From assembly GCA_000469685.2 (NCBI GenBank), contig LS997564.1, forward strand, positions 3,054,940-3,118,939: 64,000 nucleotides of DNA, written 5' to 3'. Shown here piece by piece: positions 46,932-57,539 of the stretch. Both the position numbers and the translations under genes were made by a program. The notes below the pieces were generated by a model. That model saw nothing but the letters and a program-made list of their open reading frames with translations, searched no databases and was not told the DNA's origin. The stretch's first letter is position 1. Each line of letters begins with the position of its first letter. Origin of the DNA: Haemonchus contortus (lineage: Eukaryota; Nematoda; Chromadorea; Rhabditida; Trichostrongylidae).

Positions 46932-47574
46932 TCAAAGTCTGTCAGGGAAGGCCAATCTTATATAAGGCCGAAGCTCCCGCGTGATTGCGAGGCATTCTTC
47001 CCTACGATTCATTTTGGGATCGGTGACCTGTATCCAAAATGCCTCGAGGGTTTTACGCGCGCACACTTGCGACTCCTGTGCTACGACCTCCACGGTGACC
47101 TCAAATACGTCTCCGTTATGCTTGTGAATCCGATGGCTCCCTAAGGCAGTAGACTTTTTTTAAACGTCTCATTCCATCTATGTGCTCCTTGACCCTCACG
47201 TGAAGTGGTCTTGCCGTTTCTCCTATATACTCATCACCACAAACCCGGCAAGTCATTCTGTACACCACTCCAGACATGTTACAATCACCTTCCCTTCCAG
47301 CTGGACAAACCACACAGTTTGAGGTCGTACATAGGCGATCGTATATCCTGTTACGAATCAAGCGCTTCTTCAGATTGAAGGGTGGTACATTTACAATAGC
47401 TACTAAATTTTCCAAACCCGATCTCTTCAAGCACTTTCTAATGGAGGCGCTGACCTCATCAGAAATAAATGGTAGTAGAAAAGGAGTCTTGCCTTCAATC
47501 GAGGTACTACCATGTCTGAGGATCACACCACCAGAAGAAGCTCTACGTGAAGTTGGGAAAGTTGTAGTAGCCAT
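46932..47574 (-). pseudogene. Penelope-like GIY-YIG endonuclease, frameshifted
   Basis: This continues the RT frame after the TAG. It shows a PLE linker with a Cys pair region (CTTSNCVVCPAGREGDC), then GVVYRMTCRVCGDEYIGET, the GIY-YIG signature as GVVY/YIG, and RPLHVRVKEH. At 47155-47161 this copy has seven T (minus-strand A7) where the other arm has A6, shifting the frame after RRLKK. The remaining C-terminal sequence (DPKMNRREECLAIT) is still recognisable in the next frame down to the stop at 46932. A homopolymer error in the assembly is an alternative explanation. Confidence 0.88.
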
Positions 47575-47583
47575 TGGACCAAG

Positions 47584-48399
47584 CTATATCGCGTGCCATT
47601 TCAAGCGACTCTTTTCGCTCTTCTTCCCCAGTGCAGACCTTCCTAGCGGTGGAAACATATTTCTAACGACCGCTCGTTTCACGTAGAAAGGATGAGCTGA
47701 GTGATAATGGACAATGATGTTCTTATTGCTAGGCTTTCTGTACCACTTCGTAACAATCATATCACCCTGTAGCCTCACTTGAACGTTTAAGAAAGGAAGC
47801 CAATTTCCGGTCGGTTTCTCCCGTGTTAACTTAATGTGTTCTGATTGTGAATTAAGTAGGCCGAAACACACATCTACTTCTTCCTGTGACGCACAGACTA
47901 TGAAGCAATCATCGATATATCTGCAGTAAAGTAAGGGCAGATATTCCAGTACAGGCGCTTCAATCTTGGCCATAAAGGATATGGCCAACACAGGCGCCAA
48001 TCGCTGCCCCATAGCCAAGCCTCTAGTCTGTGCGAAATACCTTCCCGACCACTTGAAAATGTTACAACTGAGGCACTCCTTCACAAGTGTCATCAGTTGC
48101 GATATAGACAGCCCTCGCATACCAATTTCGTTCTGGTGCTGACTAAGAAGCTCGAATACGGCTTCCATAGCAGACCCATTGCTGACATTTGTATAGAGAG
48201 CTTCTACGTCGAAGGATTCCATAACGCACGAACCACTGGGGTGCAGTGCGAAAAGGCGATCCAAAAACATTTGGGTGTTAGTGAGATGGGAAGGAATGAA
48301 GTTAAGGAGCTGCACTAGAATGGTATTAAGAAACCATGCGATTCGGTCAGTAGGACCACCCACGCAGCTTATTATAGGACGGACTTTTACGGAAGTATA
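47584..48399 (-). pseudogene. Penelope-like reverse transcriptase, 5'-truncated
   Basis: The RT frame is open from the inverted-arm junction (48399) through VKVRPIISCVGGPTDR, FDVEALYTNVS (catalytic Asp), FAQTRGLAMGQRLAPVLA and CRYIDDCFIV (the YIDD box), then LPFLNVQV and WYRKPSNKN, typical of the PLE family. It stops at an in-frame TAG (47584-47586). Three codons later the same frame continues into the linker and GIY-YIG domain, so RT and endonuclease are separated by this single stop. The N-terminal part of the RT before the RPI motif is missing, cut exactly where the inverted copy begins. Confidence 0.9.
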
Positions 48400-49320
48400 G
48401 ATATAGCTTGGTCCAATGGCTACTACAACTTTCCAACTTCACGTAGAGCTTCTTCTGGAGGTGTGATCCTCAGACATGGTAGTACCTCGATTGAAGGCAA
48501 GACTCCTTTTCTACTACCATTTATTTCTGATGAGGTCAGCGCCTCCATTAGAAAGTGCTTGAAGAGATCGGGTTTGGAAAATTTAGTAGCTGTTGTAATG
48601 TACCACCCTTCAATCTGAAGAAGCGCTTGATTCGTAACAGGATATACGATCGCCTATGTACGACCTCAAACTGTGTGGTTTGTCCAGCTGGAAGGGAAGG
48701 TGATTGTAACATGTCTGGAGTGGTGTACAGAATGACTTGCCGGGTTTGTGGTGATGAGTATATAGGAGAAACGGCAAGACCACTTCACGTGAGGGTCAAG
48801 GAGCACATAGATGGGATGAGACGTTTAAAAAAGTCTACTGCCTTAGGGAGCCATCGGATTCACAAGCATAACGGAGACGTATTTGAGGTCACCGTGGAGG
48901 TCGTAGCACAGGAGTCGCAAGTGTGCGCGCGTAAAACCCTCGAGGCATTTTGGATACAGGTCACCGATCCCAAAATGAATCGTAGGGAAGAATGCCTCGC
49001 AATCACGCGGGAGCTACGGCCTTATATAAGATTGGACTTCCCTGACAGACTTTGATGAAGACGTACCCCCGCTGACACTGGTCGGTTGGTGCCACTAGTT
49101 GGGTGGTTTCGAAGAATCCACGAAGTTACGGTGAGTGGTCCTCCTTTCGACCACCTGCGTGCCCTGGGGGTTTCGAACTTAGTGGGTTGGTGGAGACGTT
49201 TGGTCGGATAATCACAGATTGATATGATCCTTTCAGGCTCTGAAGAAGGCGATTCCGCCGAAACGTCAGCCTAATAAAGGTTATTAAAAACCTCGTGAAG
49301 AGTTCAAGACAACAACAAAC
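48400..49320 (+). repeat. Penelope-like inverted arm, right
   Basis: Near-perfect reverse complement of 46667-47590. Differences seen are mostly single-base changes and one-base indels in short A runs. Confidence 0.9.
48555..49055 (+). pseudogene. Second Penelope-like GIY-YIG endonuclease copy
   Basis: This inverted second copy of the 3' module has the same Cys-rich linker, GVVY...YIGET and RPLHVRVKEH. Here the frame stays intact through the C-terminus (SQVCARKTLEAFWIQVTDP ... RLDFPDRL) to a stop at 49055. It lacks one A near 48598 (TGTAATG against TGTAAATG in the other arm), so the upstream linker (48400-48595) is out of frame. It has no RT. Together the two arms still hold every codon of the module. 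Confidence 0.88.
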
Positions 49321-49557
49321 TAATAATATAATCATGCCGAGGTTTATAGAAAAGCCGTACATGGAACTAATAACTGTGCTCAAATATATCGAGCGTGATG
49401 CTATCAGCAATTCAGCGTTCGAATCTAGAGAAAATTATCTTATTCTGATTATCCAACATTCCGCTGAATGACTCCATCGTGGATAAGTGACCGTCGACAT
49501 ATACTGCGCGCGTTAGCGTGCATAGCCAACTGGTGCTAATATAACAAGGACAAACAC

Positions 49558-49640
49558 GTTAGACTGAGTTCATTTCTTGATATACTGACCTTCGAATGGG
49601 TGCCCCCCCCCAACTACATTTTCACCGAATATTCAAATCG
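49558..49640 (-). repeat. Inverted repeat with C9 core, right arm
   Basis: TGAGTTCATTTCTTGATATACT, GAATGGGTG, nine C (49603-49611), AACTACATTTTCACCGAATATTC. This is the reverse complement of 45147-45245 apart from the length of the homopolymer. Confidence 0.85.
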
Positions 49641-49909
49641 TACCCCATCCTAGCTTTTAGCAGAGGTAATAATCTCATCTCGACCCCACTGTTCCCCTCC
49701 TCCTAAGGCTTTAGTCAAAACTACATTCTTCCGCCTAGATCTGACTCGAAGCACAAGTAAGGTCGACTACCCATCCTTCTCTGCACTCAAGCCCTCATTG
49801 TTTGATAAAAGGGATGCCTCCCACATAATTACATTTTCTAACTTTTCTAACTTACAGCATTGTGAAAAATGAATGCGGCCCGGCGTAAGCCGGGCGACCC
49901 GACTGGATT

Positions 49910-50480
49910 TCTATATACGAGTAGCTTGAAGTAGCATCCTACTGTATATAATTCGTTAAGTGTGTCTGTTTGTTTGTCGGTGTGTGAATGTGTTGGTGTG
50001 GGTGTTCTACCGGAAATCAATAACTCCTGCTCCAGTGGACTTAGAAAGTTCAACTTTGGTAGGAGTACAGGCGACAGGATGGGAACACTCATGGCAGGTA
50101 GCAGGACCAGACCCCGCCCACCGGAGGCGGATCGTGCGTTATATAATTTCTCGACCGTAAATTCATAACTCTTGTTTAGGAGGACCTGTTTAGGAGGACC
50201 TAGACCTAAAATTTGAGAGGAGTACATCCTACAGTACAGAAACACTTATGGCAGGTGGCAAGACCAGACCTCGCCTACACGGGAATAGGGCATGCGCGAT
50301 AGAAATATCCGACAGCGAATTCATAACTCCTGTTCACGTAGACCTAGAGCGTTTCGACTTGGTAGGGGTACAGGCGACAGGAAACCATAACTCCTGTCTC
50401 CGTGAACCTATGGAATTCGAATTTTATGATATCACAGCCTTTCGTATCAAAAGTGGGACCTCAGCATTTTTATAAGCGAT
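49910..50480 (+). repeat. Second leader-type repeat with about 180-bp modules
   Basis: It starts TCTATATACGAGTAG four bases after the Helitron-like 3' end, has a GTGTGTCTGTTTG leader (49960-49985), then repeated modules containing CATAACTCCTG, GGCGACAGGA, ACTCATGGCAGGTAGCA and a CCCGCC...GGCGG GC block (two to three diverged units). It looks like a further truncated member of the same element class, inserted immediately downstream. Confidence 0.45.
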
Positions 50481-50489
50481 GTAGGATAT

Positions 50490-51520
50490 GACGGGATCGT
50501 AGGCACTCGGTGACAGAAACAGATAAGAGAAGGGGACTAAATGAAGTCGCCTACCGGCTAAAATCCTAGTGTCTTCGATAGTTACGATGTAGCTTTGACT
50601 GATCAATATGTTTCATTTGCTAGTACGGTATGGCAGAGTAGGGCGACAAACGTGAGTGGTAAGTGCAGTGATAGGGACCCATTACAGGTGCTACGATAAA
50701 TAAGCATATGAGTATTCTGTTCATTTCTTGCTATTAGATTACAACCGCTACCCTGCAAGTTTTGTGAATTAATGAAGGATCCTCATTGGTCGATATCAAT
50801 TGCCGCAAACTTATCCTACCGCCAGTTATCTGAAATTCTCAACTAATGGTATCTACGTAAAGATAGGGTCCATCGAAAACGACATCTGATACTGGTGTTA
50901 TCATCACTCGAAACATTTTTTCAACGGCTCTTCAACGGCCTTATACGAATCAGTCTCCAGAGGCTAACTTGTTTGAGGCTGTTGGAGAGCTAAGGGCTTA
51001 CGGAAGTTGTCGAAGCGAAGGGAATGCCTAATCGAAAATTTGAAAATTGGGGTGGGGGAAAAGAATGAGCAACAATGTTAGCGCCGTAGGTGGTTTCAAA
51101 AGCTAGCCTCCAATCTCGTTCCAAATCTGCAGAACGATTTTGGTACCGAACGCATAACCGAGCCGTTGCAAAGCTTTCGCTGTGCAACGATGTAAGACGG
51201 TATGTGCCTTTGAATATCTCTAGAACTAGCCTCATTCGGGCGGTTATGAACATGCTCCAACAAAAACGAGGAACTTGAATTGCCTTTGCTGCCACTGATT
51301 CGCTTCGAAAAGTGCTTTTTCTTCACGTTTCAATCGGTCCTGTCACGTTTTTTGATCATCGTTTAAACTTTTATCGACAAAATAATAATAGACGATGGCC
51401 CAAAACTACCGACGAATTCGAAGCAGACCCGTCGTCATTGCCATTATTCTGGGCAAAGCGGTATGATATACCAGTTTCTTCGTAGTTTTTCATCTTCCGA
51501 TCACCTTCTTAAATCACAGC
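50490..51520. other. Unassigned sequence
   Basis: No gene supported. Overlapping short open frames at 50990-51326 on both strands have no domain or clear splice sites. Confidence 0.35.
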
Positions 51521-52839
51521 ATGAGCAAGAATCGAACCGTTTTACTTTTTTTTGAGAAAGGGCTCGAGCATTTACAAAATTCCTCGATTTGAAAAGTCAA
51601 ACAAATCCGCTAATTCCCCTCAACCCTCCCACAAATGGATATTTTTGAGAAAAAAAAATAATTTTTGGTTTGATTGACTGCACAAGTCGAAAAGACTCAA
51701 AAGCACAATTTACAGTAAAAATGGTTCCTGAGATTCTCCCGCAGGATGAATTCGGGGCCCTCGCGTATACCATATCCGGAGCTATTAAGTCGGAAAACGG
51801 CCTAGTGAGGAAGTTGTAAAGCCTCAAAGATTGGCCCGTGTGTATCCTCGGACGAGTTTCACCGGCACTGTAGACGCTGCACCGATACAAGGGAATCCAT
51901 GTAGGAACTTCAAACAGTTTGTCATGACCCATAGCGACGGTGGAAGACAGTTCTCTACAGTTCTGGCGTGATGCAGTCAACTCTTTGCGTGATTGTAATA
52001 ACTGAAATCTCGTCCGAATACCCCTTTCCGTCATTGCAATCTCGTCCGACCTCTATTTTCCCTACTTTTGAGGAGCCACATTTTTCTCGTAGTCGACGAA
52101 TTCTTTCTTCACTACCGATAAACTATTCCCAATTTATACTTCCGCTTTTCGAATAAAAGGGGTACTTCAAAATTATCGTGAATCGTGCTTTAATCGCTGG
52201 CGCTGACGTTCTACTTTCTGATTTCCATTGAGCATGTGACGAATCGATTCCGGCAATTTCTTATCACTTTGAGCGTAAAACGAATAGTGTCCTAATATTG
52301 TGAAACGGTCACGTTCCGTGTCATGTTTTTGTTCTTCCACGATCCCTTTTAGTAAGAACGTTTTTATACTTTCTCTACTCAGAAGTCTACGATTTCCTAG
52401 GTAAAGGTTACGTTTGGGAAGAATAAATATCGCCATGACGTCAGTGAGCCCTAATTTCCTGTAGCACATACATATCATAGAGCCGTGTACTCAATCGCGG
52501 CTTACCGATGTAGGTAATAGCCTTCCACCACTTTTCGATAGTCATGTTTGGCAACTTGCGGCTACCTGTGGGTTACTTTCATTAGATTGAATTTAGAATT
52601 TCTTTAAAGAGAGCCCCCCTCGTCCCCCCCCCCTTCCCTCCCACACCCCCTTTATATCGGCCCCCTTTATATAGTAAACCATTTCTTGTTTTTGGCACTC
52701 TCCATTCAAAATCAATCACTGCAATCTAGTTGGATCGAACCATCGGAAATTCGGTTGAACCTCTGTGCTTTCTATCCGACCTCTTAGTCATCCTGAACTG
52801 TGCCCCTTTCTTATCACATAATCTACGCCCTTATCACTT

Positions 52840-53515
52840 ACGCCTCCGCTCATGGTAAATTTCGATTTTTTCCAATTTAAAAAGCTTCTCGGAATCGAAG
52901 CATAAGCCTGTTTTTTTCTTCTACGCAGTATACTATCGGCATTGTAGGTCCACCAATGTTGTTATTTTATTTGTTTCTTACTTTTATCAAAAAGCATTTT
53001 TGAAATATTGATTGAGTTTCGTTTCATTTTCTTCATAGTGTGGGAAGCATCGGTGAGACTGGCATGGAAGGCAAGAAGAATGGAAAAAGTAGTTGTTTAC
53101 ATAGCGAAAGCATGGATTCCCGAAACATATTCTCGATTTTGTTCCCGAATTGTGGATATGGGGCACGTGCTCCACGAAATGCACGGTTGGATGTGAGCAA
53201 ATGCTGCATGTCGATGGTGTTGCTGAGCTTACCTGTAACAGTCATGCCAGAACACGAGATTTGTTCCCACTCATAGCTTCTTCCTGTTGCTCTGAGAAAA
53301 AAAAGAGAATTCATATTTCACAGAATGCAGCAATGTTTATGCATGAGAGATGCTCTCTCTCAACGCCCACCCAGTGTCTCGCGAAATTTGCTTGATGTGC
53401 CCTTCTCACCAGTTTGCAAAAACTTCGATTTCACAACAAACCTGAAGGCCACTGCAATAGTAAAGATACATGCAACAGAGAAGAATACCATTTCGAATAT
53501 TGGGAATGGCGGTTA
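52840..53515 (+). CDS. Candidate gene in duplication copy A
   Basis: The best exon is 53039-53192: acceptor CATTTTCTTCATAG, donor GGAT/GTGAGC, about 50 codons with texture VRLAWKARRMEKVVVYIAKA...CSRIVDMGHVLHEMHGW. It can join in phase to a segment ending NREEYHFEYWEWRLG at a stop near 53515. An upstream segment ending at donor CATG/GTAAAT (about 52856) encodes YALITYASAH. All three are recognisable in copy B: YALVTYSSAH near 59244-59270, VVVYIVKAWIS near 59495-59530 and EWRLGRNLKA near 59720, the middle one with stops and a missing donor. Conservation supports real coding, but the product is unknown and the second acceptor (GCAATAG) is weak. Confidence 0.4.
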
Positions 53516-54774
53516 GGGAGAAACCCAAACCCAGAGAAGGAATGAAGAATACAAAGGATGGAAATTCATCGTGAGCAATCTAAGTGGTTGGAGGCAATCG
53601 TCCCCATCGATATAGCTTTTGAAATGAAGGATATCTCGTGGCATACATCCATTGTCGAATTACCGAGTGTATCAAAAGAGATATGGTCTCGCAAGGAAAT
53701 GCCTGCAATTCTTATCTCCTTTATTAGAGGAGATACTGTAAAGAGAAGACGAACAGGGCTGATCCGATGGTGGACGAACCACTCGAAAGCAAATATTTCT
53801 GACAGGAGATGTCCCTCAAATGAGTCATCTTGGGCCACCGGAATCCAATATGAACATCGCTTTCGTGGTCGGAGCTCATTAGCACTCACTAAGTACCTGA
53901 ATCAATTTGGCTCCCAATAATTATCATTCGATCATTGGCATTCACTGAGAGCCCCAATAGATTCTGGCCTATACCTACCATTAAATATTGGGACGATTAA
54001 AATGGTACCCTGAATTTCACCCACGGCGAAACAGCCTTGTTGGTCAGAGTTTGTTTGCATTCACTCGGTTTCCCATGAACTTCTTCATCTTGTAGCCTTC
54101 CTTAGCAGTACGGCTGGGGACGACTTCCTTTAACATTTCGATTATTTCTTCTAAATTAATGACCCCCCCCCCTCTCCTAATGCTTTTACTTATGAAGGGC
54201 GGCAAAACTACATACGTCCCTTATCTGTTCGGCAATGTTCACCCTCGGTTCATGCTTTTTTTTGGTGGGCAGCAAGTGGCTGAATATAACACCAGCAATA
54301 TCGCTTTTGTTATTCAGAAAGAATATTACTGCTGATATATCCAGTCATCCAGACGGCCGACGGTTCTTATCTAATAATTATGCATTATTTTAATTCTTTG
54401 CCTATTTACAACTCACATGAGGCGGCCTAATTCAGGCCGATCCCTTACTACTGTTCGCTCATCGAATTCAACAATTCGTTCCTATCAAAATGTTTGAACA
54501 GCATCCGGGCATGGGAAATGAAGGCCATTGTGAATGAAAAGAATGCGAAGGCAAACTGTCACATTTCCATTCAGCATTGGCAAAGAAAACAGATGTAGGT
54601 AGCAATGGGTCCATAAAATGGCAGTAATTCAAGCGTCACATGGGCAGCTGAAATTCCGAGACACTGTCATCAGCTATGTTTTTGTGATAGGTTCGTCCCT
54701 CATGAAAATAAGCTACCTGCTCCCACAATTCATTTCCACTTCCAAATACCTTGACACTCATAGGCATTTTCCAA

Positions 54775-55154
54775 GGGGTAACGGAACTTCTCCCCTATCG
54801 CGGCATTCTCCCTTGCGGCATGCGGAAAATGTCACTGCAACTACCGTACTCTCCGCCAATCGATAGGACGCGATGTTTTTCCTTGACTGGCTTGCTTTTT
54901 CATTGTTATTTATCGTTTTTTCTTCTGTTTCTCTTTAGTTTTCATGTTTATTAGACTTGATTAATTAAAATGACTCCTACTATATAAACGACGATCAATA
55001 CCGCATCGGAATTGAAAAGAGCGGCCAGCCAATTCAAATAATTAAAGGACTCCCTACCTTACAAATTGCGCGCTCCAATCTTTCATCGCAATCCTGCGAT
55101 AGGCGGCGGGTGCGGCGTGTGCGACGCCGTGTTAGGGGAGAAGTTCCCGGACCC
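54775..55154 (+). mobile_element. Mutator-like MITE, copy 2 (in duplication copy A)
   Basis: About 380 bp, clearly homologous over its whole length to the inverse of 32692-33079. The termini are GGGGTAACGGAACTTCTCCCC and, at the right, the reverse complement of GGGTCCGGGAACTTCTCCCC. It is flanked by ATTTTCCAA (54766-54774 and 55155-55163), a 9-bp target duplication, or 10 bp if the next G is counted. It is absent from copy B, so it inserted after the segmental duplication. Confidence 0.88.
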
Positions 55155-55465
55155 ATTTTCCAAGAAGGGTATGGTAACTCATCACAACCCTACCGATAAG
55201 AGGAAGTCTATTTCTACCTGTTTTTGTTCATTTTGCGTTTTTGGTCAGAAATGTAAAGGTATTATAGGGAGGCCAACCTGTCCTGAACAATTTTCCAAAT
55301 TTTCTGGATCGATGTTGTAAAAAGTGAAGTGAAGCAGGCCCGGCTGTAGCTTGAAAAGGTGCTCTCAGATCCCATATTTAGCTTGTTGGTCAAAGTACCA
55401 AGTTCGTTCACTGCTGTAGCACTAGATATGTACATATAAACCCCTGTACTCTAGCAGCACCTTAC

Positions 55466-55538
55466 TATCCGAGATGTGAATCGATTCGTAGGCTTCTATC
55501 CAATCTCTCTTCTTGTCCATCTCGATATCCTGATTCAT
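55466..55538 (-). other. Conserved candidate exon, copy A
   Basis: On the minus strand an ATG at 55538 opens MNQDI(E)MDK(K)RDWIEAYES..., which ends at a strong donor GATA/GTAAGG. The counterpart in copy B (62396-62327) encodes the same peptide with three substitutions and uses donor TCGG/GTAATG one codon earlier, preserving phase. The plus strand is also open in both copies (RFVGFYPIS.LVHLDILIH), with a 3-bp indel between copies. Coding seems likely; the strand is not certain. Confidence 0.35.
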
Positions 55539-55974
55539 TTGAGGAAGTTCCTATGAAAATGAACTCCGTGCATAACTTGTCGCTATTCGACGCCTCCGTC
55601 AATGTCCGATTGGCTTGATTATGAGCGATTTGCATTCCGTTAGCTGAGAGACGAGCTCATTTTCTCCTCTCTACATACTTCCCAGCAGAATCATTGCCAT
55701 CCGTGTTGCCGCCTGGCTGATGCACATTTGCAAGCAATATGACATGAGAATCGAAGACTGAAAACACTGTAATGAGCACTTGTACTCTGAAGAACTATGG
55801 TTTGAGTCTATATTTGTTTTTACTGGATCCGCCTGACAAATCGTCTAGCTTACCCATTTCATTCAGTTATCCTTGGGATCATTTCAATTCCGTCCTATTC
55901 AGGAGAATCGTCCTTTCGTAAAAGGGATATTTCGGTATATGTGCAGCTTCCACTAGCCATTAGCTCTTTTCTTT

Positions 55975-56515
55975 TTGTCGTACCAGCTTATTGCTATGAA
56001 ACTTTGCAAACAGGGAAATTATTGTCTGGATAGAGTGAGATGGTTGTGGCTCCGGGGTTTGTTTATTTTTTGTTTATTCAAGTGCTTATGCTTTGCGTTG
56101 CACTGGAAGATTGGAGAAACCGCCCAAGAAATCACGTATTTTTCATTATTTCCTATTTCCTTTCTTGCTCTCCGTTTCATATGATAAGCCTTGGTTCAAA
56201 TACAATAGATGGCAGCATATGCGCCCCAATCGATACTTATCCATTCCATTTCTCGGGTGGTTCTACCACTCAAACTACTACCTGCATCATGATACAACCG
56301 TCGATGTCCATTCCTTCCTCTATGTGGCTGAAAGTGGAAGAGGTGCTGAATATCGAGCGCTACCACTGAACGATCGATCAGCCGAAATTAGGATGAATTC
56401 AACCTTCCCACAATCGGAACGGTCTAAATTTTCGTTCTCCTCTATGATTAACTCCCACCCACGGCTGAAGTTCGTGCTTATGGATCGAGCGGGAATTAAT
56501 GCGCTGTGATCAGGC
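55975..56515. CDS. Candidate coding region between duplicates, strand unresolved
   Basis: A plus-strand frame is open from about 56093 to TGA at 56507-56509. Its last 100 codons are strongly protein-like (RWQHMRPNRYLSIPFLGWF, then VDVHSFLYVAESGRG). The minus strand is likewise open from 56589 to 56320 (for example IPARSISTNFSRGWELIIE). No domain is recognised and splice borders are weak. It lies outside the duplicated blocks. Confidence 0.3.
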
Positions 56516-57118
56516 AGGGTGATACATCGATATATAGGATGATCTGACATCTTCTTCGATGACGTTGTCAATATTTTCAGTCCCATCACTAAAATAGTAC
56601 TTCAAACTTTATTTTGGACGTAAAGAAAAAGTTTCTCGATCGTGATCATTGCTTTTTATTGGGACGATCGTTTGCAATACCCTGATTGTTGATGATTTGG
56701 AAGCTGCATAACCAGGACATGATTGCCCCACATTAATCGAATAAGAGCCGTGAATTCAAAATAATGGATCCACATAGAATTCGCTTCCTCCATGCTCGGT
56801 CTGCTTTGCCTTTCGGTTTTTTTCGAAGTTTTTCTCCAGTTCTCTTATTCTCTCAAACTGTATAGTCACTCGATCACGCTACAGAATGAACCGAAGACTT
56901 CTGTGGGCATCCTGACTGCTCGGGTAATCAAATACCATGGCTTCACTCAGTAACGGTCTTTGTCAAAGATTTCTTTGCCCAATATTCGCCTTTTAGCTCT
57001 CTGCCAGGAGTTGATGATTCATTTTCAGTCACAAAGCCCTTGTAGGGCTCTTCCTTCTTATAAAGTAGTATGTTTCGGAAGGCTCAGATATGAAGGAAAT
57101 GGTTTTCGAGATTTTTTC

Positions 57119-57190
57119 TTCATTTTAAAGTTTAATAACCAGATTACATACTTCTTTCAACGAATTTATCCATATTAAAAGCTTTTGCTC
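57119..57190 (+). repeat. 72-bp direct repeat, left copy
   Basis: TTCATTTTAAAGTTTAATAA...AAAAGCTTTTGCTC is repeated at 57969-58040 with two mismatches. The pair brackets about 780 bp that includes a SINE. Confidence 0.9.
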
Positions 57191-57539
57191 ACATTTCCCC
57201 TAACTCCTCCATCCTCCAGCAAGCATATCGTTGGATTTGATCAGTTTTTGCTCTAATGGTAAGACCACAATTCTCTACTAAATCAAAGCTAGAAACAAGT
57301 GAAATGACTAGGAAGAAACACTGTTTCTGACCACTTTTTGCCGTCCAGACAGTTTGGTGGCAAAAAATTGAATGTGATAGAAAACTTTATTGCCAGTAAT
57401 AAAAATACCAGCAGTAATTGTCCAATGAAAATGTGTCTAGCACTCAATAACGGCCATGAAAGCTATAAAAAGAACCTTATGGACTTCTTATCCTCCTTGT
57501 GTGGCTACCCTGCTGAGCCTTAGAAGGTTCCGGTCAAAT

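Larger units (their letters stand above)
46667..49365 (-). mobile_element. Penelope-like element as head-to-head foldback
   Basis: Two arms of about 0.92 kb (46667-47590 and 48400-49320) are near-perfect inverted copies carrying the 3' (GIY-YIG) part of the element. They flank an 0.81-kb unique core with the RT (47591-48399, minus strand). The right arm is followed by 45 bp not in the left arm (49321-49365). A 12-bp sequence ACTAATAACTGT flanks the whole (46655-46666 and 49366-49377), a likely target duplication. Inverted, 5'-truncated tandem arrangements are characteristic of Penelope insertions. The host site is the Helitron-like repeat just after its tandem array. Confidence 0.85.
45490..49906 (+). 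mobile_element. Helitron-like non-autonomous repeat element (interrupted)
   Basis: The proposed 5' part begins near TATATATAAAGCGCTCTG (45502 onward) with a (CTGT)9 leader. This resembles the TCTATATATAAAG...GTCTGTCTG starts of nematode rolling-circle elements. Two GC-rich hairpins (around 45686-45715 and 45976-45995, GCCCCGCCC/GGGCGGGGC) and a 127-bp tandem array follow. The proposed 3' end at 49878-49906 has a 7-bp GC hairpin (GCCCGGC GTAA GCCGGGC) seven bases before CTGG, fitting the Helitron rule of hairpin plus CTRR. The Penelope-like element inserted at 46667 splits it. No Rep/helicase is present. The 5' TC and the A/T insertion site are not clean, so classification is provisional. Confidence 0.4.
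51525..55706. repeat. Tandem segmental duplication, copy A
   Basis: It aligns in the same orientation with 58290-62568 in a long series of blocks: GATTTGAAAAGC/T at the left end, GATTCCGG.AAT.., TCATTTTCTTCA.AGTG, TGGAATGGCGGTTAGGGAGAAAC, CACCGGAATCCAATATGAACAT, TGGCTGAATATAACACCAGC, GTGCTCTCAGATCCCAT and GAATCGATTCGTAGGC, ending at TTGCCATCCGTGT (55706). Spacing between copies shifts from about 6.1 to 6.9 kb because each copy has its own insertions and deletions. Copy A has a Mutator-like MITE (54775-55154) and about 0.5 kb (51690-52190) absent from B. Confidence 0.88.

Noticed and set aside
47276..47686. 136-codon plus-strand frame
   Set aside because: Antisense to the Penelope-like GIY-YIG region.
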